NCBI GenBank assembly: GCA_014695345.1
Contig: JACJOC010000115.1
Span: 124,001 to 188,000 of the forward strand
Direction: 5' to 3'
Origin: Cyanobacteria bacterium FACHB-471
GTDB taxonomy: Bacteria > Cyanobacteriota > Cyanobacteriia > Elainellales > Elainellaceae
Length of the DNA: 64,000 nucleotides
The position numbers and the translations under genes are program-made. The notes beneath the pieces are model-generated. The model saw only the letters and a list, made by a program, of their open reading frames with translations, was not told where the DNA came from and did no database searches. Of this stretch, positions 46,790 through 56,712 are shown piece after piece (within the stretch, counting starts at the first letter, position 1; every line of letters begins with the position of its first letter).

Positions 46790-49489
46790 CTAACGCTTCA
46801 ACGCTTCTGGCACCATGCTGTGATTGATAGCGGTAGTGCGGACAGGACTGGAAGTTGGAGCTTGGCGCAGTTTGGCAATATTGCTGAGGGCTTTTTGGGC
46901 ATTGGCTTTGCTGCCCCGTTCGGTAAATAGCTTGGCGGCAATTTCTAGGTCAGCGATCGCCCCTCCTCGGTTGCCCAATCGTTGATAAGCAATGCCCCGA
47001 TAATAGTGAACAATCGCGGTGTTGGGTGACAGAGCGATCGCCTCTGAATAGTCCGCAACAGCCGCTTGAGGATTGCCCAACTTCTGGCAAGCCATACCGC
47101 GATAGAAGTAGACAATCGGGTTGGGTTGAATCTGGATCGCCAAACTATAATCAGCGATCGCCCCATAGGGATCGCCCATTTCCACCCGAATAAAGCCACG
47201 ATTGCAGTAGGCAGCAAGGTAACGAGGATCTAGCACAATTGCTTCGCTCAGGTCAGCCAGCGCGCCCGACTTGTTGCCCTGGTCATAGCGCACCAACGCC
47301 CGACCATTGTAGGCTGCTGCATCGCGTGGGGTAAGGGCAATCAAACTGTCGAAGTCGGCGATCGCCCCAGCCTTGTCACCCAGCCTATAGCGCGTTACCG
47401 CTCGATTCCAGTGAGCTGCGACATCTTCAGGGTCAAGTGTTGGACTATCGAAACTTTCAGTCAGCTTCTGGATCACCTCAGGGTCAGTCGTTCGCAGCTT
47501 TAGCTCCAGATTTGACAACACGGTTGTCGTCGTCAGAGACTCATCTACTCCCAACAAAGCAAACGATTGATCTGAAACCAAAAAATTCTCCCGCGCTCCC
47601 AAAACCTTAAAGCGAAAGTAATCTGGGTAGTTGCGCTTAAGCTGCAAGAGCTTGTGCAGCGTTTCCTGAATTGCCCCTCGCTGAATTGGGTCGATCGACC
47701 ACTGCTGATTAATGCTGCTGAGAAACTGGACTTCGTTGCGGTCAGCCACGTGACACCAGCCCACATCAAGCTGGCGCTTCTGACTGAGCAAGGTTTCTAA
47801 CTTTTGCATCAGCCCGTCATCCAAACCCGACTGCGCCGACCATTGCCAGACTAAAATCAGTCGCTCTTGAGTCTGAGTCAGCGCCTCTTCCAGAATGGCA
47901 CGGCTCTTAGAAACACTCTTTCCATTCATGCCGGACTGGTGAGACTTTAGATCAAAAATCAACTCATACTGAAGCCCCGTTGGCAAAGCCTGAAGGTGAC
48001 AATTCACCCCCTCCAACTCCTGATGCAATGTAGCTTCCACTCGCGTCTGAAAACTTTTTGAGTTGTTTTTAAGCGCCGCCAAGCCAACCGTCAGATCTTC
48101 CAAATGATGACGCATCATCTCCGCATCTTCAGCGGGAGGCAAATGACTCACCTGTTCCTGAAGCTGTTTGTGCTGTTCTGCTAGGGTTTGCGTAAACTGT
48201 TGCAGCGAGGCAAACTGTTCTTGGATGCTGCTCAAGTAAGCAGTCATTGCGCCTTCAGCTTGCATGTAGAGTTCTGAAGAGGCTAGATCAGAATTCTGTA
48301 AGCCATTTAGATAGGCAGTCATTGCCACCTGAGCCTCTGAAAACAAATCAGAAAAGGTTAAAGAGGGCATCAGCCCATTCATCGACGGCCCGATGCGAGC
48401 CAGACTTTCCTCCAGGTCGCTCGTCGGATCTGGGGGAATGTAACCTAACTCCAGAGTTGCTGCGGGGTCATCAACCGAATTGTTGTAGACCGTTTGGTCA
48501 AATCGGGGCAAGCTGTCAAACAGGGGATTGTAGCTCAGCTCCAGGGTCGCGGCCGGATCTTCTGCCTGGGCAGGTGGGGTAAAGGGCGGCGGATATCTTA
48601 GCTCAAGCGTTGCGGTTGGGTCGGCAATCTGGATGGGTTTCTCAACTTGCCGTCTCAGGTTAAGCGCAGTGGCTTCCACCGCAGAGAGAGATTGCTTGAG
48701 CGCTTCTTGCTGCTGCTGCATCTCTTTCATTTCAGCCATAAGTACTGACCAATCCCGTTTGGGCACCAGGGTAGAAACCATTTTGATCAGTTCTGCGACT
48801 TCCTGCTTTAGAGAGGTGGAGTCAACAGGTGGCGGTAGTTTTTGAAACTGCCGATTGAGGTGAGACACCTGATCCCGCAGGGAAACAATGCTGGGTTTGG
48901 TCAAATTGGTCAGGTTTTGCAAATTCACCCGAATTTGCACCAGTTCTGTTTTAAATTGGGCGATCGCCCCTTCTACTTCCTCCATCCGATTGGCAGGAGA
49001 AGCCTTTTGCAGGTAGTTAGTAACCCCCGCCAAGGTATCTGAAAGCTGAGCGTACTGCTCATGAATCTGGTAAATTTCTTGCCGCAGCGGTTGAATGCCC
49101 TGCTGCTCAATGGGGTCAAGCCGATCCTGAATCTCTTGCCGAATTTCTGCAACTTCGCTAGCCAGCTTGTCTAAAATTTCGCGGTTGTTGCGAGTAACTG
49201 TTTTCTTCAGGCTGCCAATCGCTTCTGGGGTGGGCAGCGACATCATCTGCTGGTTGAGCAACTCAATGTGCTTTGACACACGGCGATCGAGTTTGGAGAG
49301 GGCGATCGCCGTATTCTGTTCGCTCTGGTCTTCAAACCGCCGACGGTTAATCAGGTTTAGCAGCACCAGCACAGACAGCGGCGTGGATGCAAACAAAACC
49401 TGCTTGGACATGAGGGAGACAACCGATCCAACCCCCAAGCCGACCAGCGATAACGACTCAACTAGTTCTAACCAGTGACGTTTTTTCAA
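46790..49489 (-). CDS. large coiled-coil/TPR membrane protein
   Basis: 899 aa. Two N-terminal TM helices (~10-48) precede a long coiled coil (~50-270). Then come three spaced repeats of a DP(A/T)ATLEL motif (~290-360), helical regions, a ~170-residue domain (~545-690) with KSHQSGMNGKSVSKSRAILE and VLGARENFLVSDQSFALLG, and five TPR units (~695-870, GDKAGAIADFDSLIAL and similar). It is probably a membrane scaffold. The DPxATLEL repeats may be phosphorylation or docking sites (inference). Confidence 0.75.
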   Translation of the reverse strand: MKKRHWLELVESLSLVGLGVGSVVSLMSKQVLFASTPLSVLVLLNLINRRRFEDQSEQNTAIALSKLDRRVSKHIELLNQQMMSLPTPEAIGSLKKTVTRNNREILDKLASEVAEIRQEIQDRLDPIEQQGIQPLRQEIYQIHEQYAQLSDTLAGVTNYLQKASPANRMEEVEGAIAQFKTELVQIRVNLQNLTNLTKPSIVSLRDQVSHLNRQFQKLPPPVDSTSLKQEVAELIKMVSTLVPKRDWSVLMAEMKEMQQQQEALKQSLSAVEATALNLRRQVEKPIQIADPTATLELRYPPPFTPPAQAEDPAATLELSYNPLFDSLPRFDQTVYNNSVDDPAATLELGYIPPDPTSDLEESLARIGPSMNGLMPSLTFSDLFSEAQVAMTAYLNGLQNSDLASSELYMQAEGAMTAYLSSIQEQFASLQQFTQTLAEQHKQLQEQVSHLPPAEDAEMMRHHLEDLTVGLAALKNNSKSFQTRVEATLHQELEGVNCHLQALPTGLQYELIFDLKSHQSGMNGKSVSKSRAILEEALTQTQERLILVWQWSAQSGLDDGLMQKLETLLSQKRQLDVGWCHVADRNEVQFLSSINQQWSIDPIQRGAIQETLHKLLQLKRNYPDYFRFKVLGARENFLVSDQSFALLGVDESLTTTTVLSNLELKLRTTDPEVIQKLTESFDSPTLDPEDVAAHWNRAVTRYRLGDKAGAIADFDSLIALTPRDAAAYNGRALVRYDQGNKSGALADLSEAIVLDPRYLAAYCNRGFIRVEMGDPYGAIADYSLAIQIQPNPIVYFYRGMACQKLGNPQAAVADYSEAIALSPNTAIVHYYRGIAYQRLGNRGGAIADLEIAAKLFTERGSKANAQKALSNIAKLRQAPTSSPVRTTAINHSMVPEALKR

Positions 49490-49848
49490 GGATGCCCTGA
49501 CCTGAAGAATAAGAGTGAATGCGACTCAACCGTCAGAATGCAGATATCCGTTCTGGTGATCGAGACAATTTACTCGAATCTTCTATCAGTTTGCGAAGCA
49601 ATCAGGAAATTCTTTACGGCAAAAGATATTAAGCCGGAATTTACGGAGGACAAGCTACCTTTACTCAGAATAGTCTCCGTATTGTCCTTAAGAATTCTGA
49701 TTTGTTTAAGCATTAGCCCCTGTTATTAGCAGAATCATCAGGCATGATCAGGGTAGTTGGGATAGTGTGGCGCTCGCTTGGGTAAGCCAAAATTGAGGGA
49801 AACTCAAACAGCCACTGCTCAAACTGCACACTGAAAGAGGAGTTAATT
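49490..49848. other. gene-poor interval
   Basis: 359 bp between the TPR gene and the 31-aa gene. An 84-codon open frame (49475-49729) starts inside the TPR gene and lacks recognisable features. Presumed promoters of both divergent genes lie here; none is clear. Confidence 0.5.
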
Positions 49849-49944
49849 ATGGAACAAGGTGAACTGTTGACATTGATTATGCTGCTGACCCCCGGCTTAC
49901 TGCTGTCGATTTTGGTGATGGCGGTGTTCTCTGTTGGTGGGTGA
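49849..49944 (+). CDS. 31-aa single-TM microprotein
   Basis: AGAGGAG lies 6 bp before the ATG. The peptide MEQGELLTLIMLLTPGLLLS continues as one TM helix to SVGG. No family recognised; it is as small as the cytochrome b6f or PSII small subunits but matches none I know. Similar in style to the gene at 46435, with the large TPR gene between them. Confidence 0.55.
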   Translation: MEQGELLTLIMLLTPGLLLSILVMAVFSVGG

Positions 49945-50163
49945 CACACAATTTGCACACCTAGACGGACAAGTGTGCCTAACCACAAACTGTTTTTTTA
50001 GCTCACCGATTGCTTCGTTCTGATCCCTAAATGCTAATAGACCGACCAGTTTGAAAGGCTGAAGCATTCTATTCAGACTTCTGCTAAGAAAAGCTGCCTT
50101 CAAACTGGATTGGGCTAAACAATACAGTCGTGGAGTTGAAGTTGCAACTCTGAGGGAAGCATT

Positions 50164-50775
50164 ATGGGGCAGTATGAACAGCAGGGTAAAACACCACAGT
50201 TGGCGATTCCTCGCTTTTGGCTCTGGTGGGCGGTGGCAACTGGAATTGCCGGGGCGCTCGTTGGAGCATTGGAAGCGTCAGGGTTTCAATTCCTGGCGAC
50301 TGTGTTTTTTACGGGTTTGTTTATTGGCATAGCTCAATGGTTGATCTTGCGCCACTACATTCCCGAATCCTTCTGGTGGATAGCGGTTAGCACGTTAGGG
50401 TGGTTTTTCGGACTGATGCTGATGGTGAGTTTGGATGTAGTCCTTGATCCGATCATTCAATTCTTAAGCAGGCTGGGCGCGTGGCAAGTTTTTTGGATGA
50501 ATTTAGTTGGTGAATTCGTTGTGCTGGCAATTTTGGGAGCAGCCCAGTTACCAATTTTGTGGCGAGCTGTTCGCAAAGCGTACTGGTGGCTTCCTGTTAG
50601 CGCTTTGGGTGGTGCGTTACAAGGCGCGAGCGGTTCGGCTGTCGCATATGTCATACAGCCAGGAGTGTTGTCAGGAACATTCGTAACTGCACTGTCCTAT
50701 GGATCGGGTTGGTTGACCTATGGCATCGTTACTGGAATTTGCCTGCAATGGCTACTACGCCACCAGTTTCGGTAG
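50164..50775 (+). CDS. multi-pass membrane protein, unknown
   Basis: 203 aa with about six TM helices (LWWAVATGIAGALVGALEAS, FLATVFFTGLFIGIAQWLIL, FWWIAVSTLGWFFGLMLMVS and three more). The WIA/WLP-ST/SALG-W repeat suggests an internally duplicated three-helix unit. It converges on cpcG4 across a REPIN. Confidence 0.7.
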   Translation: MGQYEQQGKTPQLAIPRFWLWWAVATGIAGALVGALEASGFQFLATVFFTGLFIGIAQWLILRHYIPESFWWIAVSTLGWFFGLMLMVSLDVVLDPIIQFLSRLGAWQVFWMNLVGEFVVLAILGAAQLPILWRAVRKAYWWLPVSALGGALQGASGSAVAYVIQPGVLSGTFVTALSYGSGWLTYGIVTGICLQWLLRHQFR

Positions 50776-50805
50776 AAGCAAGTAACACAGCACTATAAAC
50801 ACACA

Positions 50806-50879
50806 GTAGGGGCAAAACATTTGTGATGAGGATGAATGGCTATCACCACCCATCTTCGACACAAACGCTTTGCCCCTAC
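50806..50879. repeat. REPIN-like inverted repeat between the membrane gene and cpcG4
   Basis: 20-bp arms (GTAGGGGCAAAACATTTGTG; 18 of 20 pair with 50860-50879) around a 34-bp spacer, the same spacer length as the copy in the RAYT gene. Confidence 0.85.
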
Positions 50880-50917
50880 TTTGAAATTACAGAAATTGCA
50901 GCTAGGCTGCTGAGGGC

Positions 50918-51676
50918 CTAACGACGACCGCGAACTGGGACTTTGTTGAGATAGTCGATGTCAAACGCAGAGGTGCGCTGAGCGTAGTTGATTTTGGGTG
51001 CGATCGCTGCCGCCACAGCGCGGAACTTGCGAGGATCGCCTTCGGGAAGACTGCGCTCCTGGAATTTGAGCGTGTAGAACTTCTCCAGGGTGATCCGCCA
51101 GTCGGTTTTAGCAGTTCCTGCAACTTCGCGATAGTCTTCACCGTAGCGAGGCACAAAGGTGAAGGGACGCTTCTCCATCCGCTTGCGCTGATAAGGAACA
51201 ATCGAATCACCAAAGGCTTGGATGTACTCCTCACTATCGAGAAGCGCATCAACAAACCCGTGGAAACCCAAAGTTCCAATCTTGATTGACCAGGCAATCT
51301 TTTCTTCCTGATTGTAAGGAGCACGACCCAACAACCGCTTGACGCAAATTTCCACCAAGCGGTAGTTATCATTAACGCCAACTACCAGGGTGTAGAACCG
51401 CTCTGACTTCACCAACTCACGAATGAAATCACGAACGGTAATGGAGCCGTTTGCCAAGCGAGTTTCTAGCGTGGTCTGGCGGTTAAATCTGAGCAAAAGC
51501 TGTTCATTAAACACTTGCCGATACGCTTCTCGAACCAGAGCTTGCAACTCTGATGGAGAATTCACGTCCTCAATTCGGTAAACGTAGGGGGTATCTTCGT
51601 TCTGATCGGATATGCCAAAGCTGCGAACCCTTTGGTTCTGACTCGATGGTTTATAGTCGAGCAACGGCAATGCCAT
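50918..51676 (-). CDS. cpcG: phycobilisome rod-core linker CpcG4
   Basis: 252 aa; joins phycocyanin rods to the allophycocyanin core. The N-terminal linker domain ([90 protein letters not shown]) is typical; the tail ([21 protein letters not shown]) is soluble. GGGAGA precedes the ATG. Last gene of the cpc operon. Confidence 0.95.
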   Translation of the reverse strand: MALPLLDYKPSSQNQRVRSFGISDQNEDTPYVYRIEDVNSPSELQALVREAYRQVFNEQLLLRFNRQTTLETRLANGSITVRDFIRELVKSERFYTLVVGVNDNYRLVEICVKRLLGRAPYNQEEKIAWSIKIGTLGFHGFVDALLDSEEYIQAFGDSIVPYQRKRMEKRPFTFVPRYGEDYREVAGTAKTDWRITLEKFYTLKFQERSLPEGDPRKFRAVAAAIAPKINYAQRTSAFDIDYLNKVPVRGRR

Positions 51677-51929
51677 GCTAATGTCTCCCTTCTGTATTGT
51701 GCGGTGTAAAAGTTGTCTGAAATATCAACTGCGGAGCAGCGCTTACGATCGACAGTCTGGGCTAGGGATTGATTCAGACCAACACTTCTTTGGGCTTATT
51801 ATCCCGTGTTTTGTTGACTGGTTATGTGATGAACTGCATTTTTTGTAAGCAAATTTCAACCCAATGGTGCAATTCTCAACATTTCGCTCAGTTTTGCTCA
51901 GCTTCAATCAGTCTCAATCCAGGAGATCC

Positions 51930-52667
51930 CTAACCTGCCGAACCTGAGAATGCACTCAGTGCCAGCAAGAATGCACATCCTAGCGTCAGAACGATCAACA
52001 CACCCGAAACCCGACCCCAGTTGGTGGACTTGAGGAATGTCTGAAGGTTGAACGGACGGTCAAAGTCAAGACTGAATTGATTTGCAGGCGTGTAGGGTCT
52101 AGCTGGAGGTAGCTGGTCGCGATAGTCAGCGCCATAGCGCGGGGTAAAGCTAAAGGGACGCTCTCCCATCCGCTTGCGCTGATAGGGCACAATGTTGTCG
52201 CCAAAGGCTTTAGTATACTCTTCACCATCCAGCAACAGGTCTACAAATTGATTCCACCCTTGGGTAGCAATTTGAATAGACAGCGTAATTTCCTCTTCTT
52301 TGCTGTAGGGGGCACGACCCAATAGCCGCTTTAACGCCAGTTCTACCAAACGGTAATTGTTGTTTGGCTCAACCACCAATCTGTAGAAACGCTCTGATTT
52401 TGCTAATCCGCGAATGAAGTCTCGCACCGTGATCGAACGATTTTTAAGCCGCGTTTCTAAAACAGTTTGTCGATTAAACGACAGCGTTTCCTGTTCATTA
52501 AAGACTTGGCGATAAGCAGCCCAAATCAACGCTTCAACATCAGTGGGAGATTGAGTTTCTCCAAGCTGATAAACATGGGGAGTTTCTTCGTTCCGATCGA
52601 CAACACCAAAGTTAGAAACTCGTTGGTTTTGTGTTGTTGGTTTATATTCAAGTAGCGGTAAAGACAT
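51930..52667 (-). CDS. cpcL: CpcL-type rod linker with C-terminal membrane helix (CpcG3)
   Basis: 245 aa. It shares the CpcG linker domain ([20 protein letters not shown] ... [18 protein letters not shown]) but ends in a TM helix ([20 protein letters not shown]). That tail defines CpcL, which builds core-less rod phycobilisomes anchored in the thylakoid and feeding photosystem I. ATG 52667 has AGGAGG 6 bp upstream. Third of four tandem linkers, the same place as CpcL in Anabaena PCC 7120. Confidence 0.93.
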   Translation of the reverse strand: MSLPLLEYKPTTQNQRVSNFGVVDRNEETPHVYQLGETQSPTDVEALIWAAYRQVFNEQETLSFNRQTVLETRLKNRSITVRDFIRGLAKSERFYRLVVEPNNNYRLVELALKRLLGRAPYSKEEEITLSIQIATQGWNQFVDLLLDGEEYTKAFGDNIVPYQRKRMGERPFSFTPRYGADYRDQLPPARPYTPANQFSLDFDRPFNLQTFLKSTNWGRVSGVLIVLTLGCAFLLALSAFSGSAG

Positions 52668-52831
52668 TTTCAACCTCCTGTAATAGGATTCTGATATCTG
52701 CCAAACCTAATCTAGGATGTGTTTTAAAGCGGATTGAAAGGGTTGGTTTTTCGGTTTTTTGTACCCGAAAAATCAACCACTAAAGCCTAGAGGGTCTGGC
52801 TCATGCTGATACACGAAATACTGACGGCACT

Positions 52832-53572
52832 CTAACGGCAGGGAAAACCTGCAGCAGAGTTAATCGAAGCGGGCACGGGAGAAGTATCCTTGCGAGTCGT
52901 ATCGGGGATGCTAATGTTGTCAGTTTTTACCTGGACAAAGTTAACGGGTTTGATTTGGAGCGATCGCGCCAAATCCAGGAAGTTCCTAACATCTCCCCAC
53001 TTGTAGCGTTCCTCCTCTTGCTTATCTCGCCAGTAGTCGCTGTAGCGAGGAGTCACCAGGTTAAACGGACGATCTTTATAGCGCCGACGCTGATAGGGAA
53101 TAATGCTCTCACCGAAGGAAGTCGTGTATTCTTCGCTATCAACGAGGGCATCCACAAAACCTTCAAACCCAGTCGTCGCAATCTTGATTGACCAGGCAAT
53201 TTTTTCATCGTTGTTGTAGGGTGCCCGACCCAGTAAGCGCTTCAGGGTGAGTTCTACAACGCGGTAGTTTGAGTTGGTTTCAACTACCAGGCGGCGATAT
53301 ACGTCAGATTTTGCCAGACCTCGAATAAAGTCTCGCACAGAGATCGAGCGATTTTTAAGCTGAGTTTCTAGCGTTTTCTGGCGGTAGCTTTGCAGCGTTT
53401 CGTGTTCGCTAAACACTTGACGATAACCTGCCCAGATTAGATCTTGAAACTCACCATCGGAGGTTGCCTTGTCTAACCGGTAGATGCGTGGGGTATCTTC
53501 GTTGGGTACCTCAAAGCCAGCTACACGCTGATTTTGAGAAGAAGGTTTGTACTCAAGCAAGGGAATTGGCAT
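52832..53572 (-). CDS. cpcG: phycobilisome rod-core linker CpcG2
   Basis: 246 aa from ATG 53572 ([20 protein letters not shown]), with AGAGGATC upstream; an upstream frame extension to 53644 is not conserved. Linker domain [20 protein letters not shown] and a soluble C-terminal tail that contacts the core. Different CpcG copies allow different rod types to attach. Confidence 0.95.
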   Translation of the reverse strand: MPIPLLEYKPSSQNQRVAGFEVPNEDTPRIYRLDKATSDGEFQDLIWAGYRQVFSEHETLQSYRQKTLETQLKNRSISVRDFIRGLAKSDVYRRLVVETNSNYRVVELTLKRLLGRAPYNNDEKIAWSIKIATTGFEGFVDALVDSEEYTTSFGESIIPYQRRRYKDRPFNLVTPRYSDYWRDKQEEERYKWGDVRNFLDLARSLQIKPVNFVQVKTDNISIPDTTRKDTSPVPASINSAAGFPCR

Positions 53573-53655
53573 GGAAAGATCCTCTAGAAAACTGTGCAGG
53601 AAACGAGTTTTAGGAGTTAATTGTTCATGGGCATGCACGAACAATTAACTCCTAA

Positions 53656-54489
53656 CTAGACCTTTGGATTTGTGGGGATGTAGCGATAAGGTAAAGCAAC
53701 ACTGGTTCGCTTCACGCTAACTTGCAAAGAAGCAGCTTCACGAGTCGAATCGGGAACCTTGACCGCTGATGCTCTGGCAACGTGCCGCTGGCTGTCGAGT
53801 TGGGGTGGCAAAAGGCTTTGAGCCATGTTTAAGAAGCCAACTGGAATAGCCTGCCGAATAATTTTCTTATCCAACGCGCCAGCACCATAACTGCGTGCCT
53901 GGAAGTAAGAACGGCTTGCCAGTTCCATATCCAGCAGACGACCGCGCCAGTAATCCTCATAGCGAGGGGTCACTAGGTTGAAGGGACGGCCTTCCATGCG
54001 GCGGCGCTGGTAGGGGACGGTATATTCTCCAAAGTTTTGCAGGTATTCGTCGCTCTCTACGACAGCATCGATAAATCCGTGCAGACCACGAGTAGCAATC
54101 ACAATCGACCAAGCAATTTGCTCATCTTTGCCGTAGCTTGCCCGACCTAAAAACCGTTTGAAGGTGATATCGACTAGGCGATAGTTGCTGTTGGTATCGG
54201 CGACTAATTCCCGATAGACATCAGTTTTACCCAGGGCGCGAATGAGTTCTCGCACTGAAATCACTCGATTTCTGAATTGCGATTCCAATGCGGGTTGACG
54301 ATATTGTTCGAGGATCAAATGTTCGCTAAAAATTTGTCGATACGATGCCCAGATGATTGCATCTACGCCTGTATCAGAGGTAGTACCCGTTAACTGATAA
54401 ATAGGTGAATCGTCTTCATTGGGGATGTCGTAACCGTCAACTCGCTGGTTTTGGGTTTTGGGGGTAATTTCGAGGAGAGGAAGAGGCAT
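53656..54489 (-). CDS. cpcG: phycobilisome rod-core linker CpcG1
   Basis: 277 aa from ATG 54489 (MPLPLLEITPKTQNQRVDGY). Linker domain as in the other three; longer C-terminus. First of four tandem cpcG genes, directly after cpcF as in Nostocales-type operons. The longer frame up to 54843 overlaps cpcF and is not real coding sequence. Confidence 0.95.
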   Translation of the reverse strand: MPLPLLEITPKTQNQRVDGYDIPNEDDSPIYQLTGTTSDTGVDAIIWASYRQIFSEHLILEQYRQPALESQFRNRVISVRELIRALGKTDVYRELVADTNSNYRLVDITFKRFLGRASYGKDEQIAWSIVIATRGLHGFIDAVVESDEYLQNFGEYTVPYQRRRMEGRPFNLVTPRYEDYWRGRLLDMELASRSYFQARSYGAGALDKKIIRQAIPVGFLNMAQSLLPPQLDSQRHVARASAVKVPDSTREAASLQVSVKRTSVALPYRYIPTNPKV

Positions 54490-54554
54490 AAGGTAGGTAC
54501 CTTTAACTAAAATGCATACACAAAAGTAAAACTGCCCGTGAGCAACACGGACAG

Positions 54555-55229
54555 CTATGAAGATGCAGTCAGATGTTCTAACTGTTGTTGAGCCAGCCAA
54601 ACTCGTGCTTGAACCGCTAGATCTGGATCGGTTTCTGCCATTGCAGTTAATCGTTCCAGAATTGCTGAGCTGAGCTGAGGCTGGGGCGACTGAGATGGTT
54701 CTCCACTGGTAATCGCCAACGCTTCCAAACCCACAATCGCGGCATAGCGAATTGCCCAATCTGGGTCGTGGGAGATCGTCAGTAAAGTCTGCAATGCTTT
54801 TCCTTGAGCGATTGGGCGATCGCCCTCCGGCAGCTTTTCCCACCGCAAGTTGCCCAGTCCCTTTGCTGCGGCTCGACGGACACTAGGTGCAAAATCGGTT
54901 TCTGCCGTACTGAGCAACACATCCAGAGCGTGGGGGTCGGCGATCGCCGCCAAAGCCCGAAAAGAATAGGCTCGTGCCCCATAGTTGTACTCATCCAACC
55001 GCTCAATCAGCGGCGGAACCGCAACATCGCCCAGTCGAATTAGCCCCTCAACGGCGACGCTGGCGGCTTCAGGGTTGTTGTATCCCAACACAGCAATTAG
55101 GGTTGGAATGCCTGCTTCTAGACCTGAAGTTGCCAATGTGTTCACAGCCGCCACCAAGCGACTCGGAGAATCGGCTTGCTCGACGGCTCGAATTAGTTCA
55201 GAAGCATCAACAGCCTTAGTCACGATCAT
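54555..55229 (-). CDS. cpcF: phycocyanobilin lyase subunit beta
   Basis: 224-aa HEAT-repeat protein (LEAGIPTLIAVLGYNNPEAA, RAAAKGLGNLRWEKLP). With CpcE it attaches phycocyanobilin to the alpha subunit Cys84 of phycocyanin. Position between cpcE and cpcG is canonical. PecF would be expected next to pecBA, not present here. Confidence 0.94.
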   Translation of the reverse strand: MIVTKAVDASELIRAVEQADSPSRLVAAVNTLATSGLEAGIPTLIAVLGYNNPEAASVAVEGLIRLGDVAVPPLIERLDEYNYGARAYSFRALAAIADPHALDVLLSTAETDFAPSVRRAAAKGLGNLRWEKLPEGDRPIAQGKALQTLLTISHDPDWAIRYAAIVGLEALAITSGEPSQSPQPQLSSAILERLTAMAETDPDLAVQARVWLAQQQLEHLTASS

Positions 55230-55304
55230 CAGATCACCCGTAACTTCACAGAAAGAGTCGAAGCAGGAAATTAAGACAGCCAGTCAAAACACCGGTTTAC
55301 TCGT

Positions 55305-56144
55305 CTATAGCAACGCATCCATCAGCGTCATCACCTGGGCAGCCGCAGGAGACAAGGCGACGGGGTTTGTTTGCTTGAGATTGCTCTCTAGCAGGCTTTT
55401 CAAAGCAATCATTTTGAAGCTATTCTCAACGCTGGCATGGGCGATCGCCTCTGCACCTGGCAAATAACCACTGGCACCTAAGTCAAGCAACAGCTTGCGA
55501 CGCAGCTTTAGATCTGCTTCGGATAGCGATCGTACCAACCGTTGTCCGTAAATGGGGTTTTGCGTCAACACATACAGTGCCCGTGCCGCAGCATACTGCA
55601 CCCGTGGAACGGGGTGTTGCAAGAATGGCTCAATTAGAGGAGCCGCCTCAGTTGCTCGTAGGGCTTCTAGAGCTTCCATGGCAGCTTCAACAGGCTTGGC
55701 TAGATGAGGTCGTCCAGGCATTAATTGAGCCGATTCTACTCCCCCTGAGATCAGGTTCATCATCGCTGAAATGCAGGCTGGGTCACCCAACATTCCCAAA
55801 GATTGGGCCGCTGCCGCTTGAACATAGTAGTCAGAACACTCTAAAGCTTGAAGGAGTTCTGGAACTGCGCGGCGATCGCCCAATTTGCCCAAGGCACGAG
55901 CCGCATTGCGCCGCAAAGGATAACCTCCTAGCTCAGTGCGATCGTCCTCATCATGAAGAGCCGCGATCAGCGCCTCCACTACGCCCGGACTTCCCGCCCC
56001 AAATTTGCCCAACCACCAGGCAGCATAATATCGCAGGCTCACATCTACGTGAGTTAGGTTGGCAAGTGCCGTTTCTACCGTTAACGGTTCACCATGAGGC
56101 GGCTCTAATTCAGATTCAAAGTGTGATTGAGTTAACTCTGACAT
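55305..56144 (-). CDS. cpcE: phycocyanobilin lyase subunit alpha
   Basis: 279 aa with HEAT/EZ repeats: LRYYAAWWLGKFGAGSPGVV, LRRNAARALGKLGDRRAVPE, VQAAAAQSLGMLGDPACISA, then VQYAAARALYVLTQNPIYGQ. It is the CpcE partner of CpcF. Confidence 0.95.
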   Translation of the reverse strand: MSELTQSHFESELEPPHGEPLTVETALANLTHVDVSLRYYAAWWLGKFGAGSPGVVEALIAALHDEDDRTELGGYPLRRNAARALGKLGDRRAVPELLQALECSDYYVQAAAAQSLGMLGDPACISAMMNLISGGVESAQLMPGRPHLAKPVEAAMEALEALRATEAAPLIEPFLQHPVPRVQYAAARALYVLTQNPIYGQRLVRSLSEADLKLRRKLLLDLGASGYLPGAEAIAHASVENSFKMIALKSLLESNLKQTNPVALSPAAAQVMTLMDALL

Positions 56145-56200
56145 TGATCTAAACGAAGGGGCAGAGACAGAGGCGGGATCACTCCCTAATCGAAGGTTGC

Positions 56201-56524
56201 TTAACCCTCCGATGACTTCTCGGTGTGAGCAACTTTTGCATCAGCATGAGCAGCAGTAGCTTGCTGCTTTGCTCCATGACTATTTTCAGCGTCATGAGTC
56301 AACGGTTTGATGCTGACAATCGTGCCACCCAACCGATTAATCCGCTGCATCTCTTCGTTCATGCGGGTATAAGGAACCGCAACAACCGCATTACCACTGC
56401 GACGAATCGGATAGCTCAACTTGTCAGACTGATAGGTTTGACGCAAGCCCTTAACTTCAAACAAAAACATGCGGGCTGCGCTATCTGTAAAACTGTTACT
56501 TCCCTGGATTGCTTGACCAAACAT
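56201..56524 (-). CDS. cpcD: rod-capping small linker CpcD
   Basis: 107 aa from ATG 56524 (MFGQAIQGSNSFTDSAARMF), with AGGAG upstream. The CpcD domain RQTYQSDKLSYPIRRSGNAV and YTRMNEEMQRINRLGGTIVS is intact, followed by an unusual ~30-residue His/Ala/Lys-rich tail (AKQQATAAHADAKVAHTEKS). It terminates rods at the distal end. It is the genuine CpcD by position and sequence. Confidence 0.93.
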   Translation of the reverse strand: MFGQAIQGSNSFTDSAARMFLFEVKGLRQTYQSDKLSYPIRRSGNAVVAVPYTRMNEEMQRINRLGGTIVSIKPLTHDAENSHGAKQQATAAHADAKVAHTEKSSEG

Positions 56525-56712
56525 AACGGGCGAAACTCCTGATGTTAAGTGTTCAAGAGACAATAAATTTGTCTCACATCCAGAACTAAAAGGCTCTATG
56601 TAATACCTTTCACCACACATACCAATAACACTCAGCTTCGCAGATTATTCGTTGCCGTATCTCTACTAAGAACTGAGTGCTATTGGGAAGTATGCAGACG
56701 AGTTGCAGCAAA

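Noticed and set aside
49475-49729. 84-codon open frame before the 31-aa gene
   Set aside because: Starts inside the TPR gene on the other strand and has no supporting features.
54489-54843. N-terminal extension of cpcG1
   Set aside because: It overlaps cpcF in another frame and is not linker-like; the ATG at 54489 is conserved.
55229-55305. pecE/pecF assignment for the lyase genes
   Set aside because: The neighbouring alpha and beta subunits are CpcA and CpcB; no phycoerythrocyanin genes are present.
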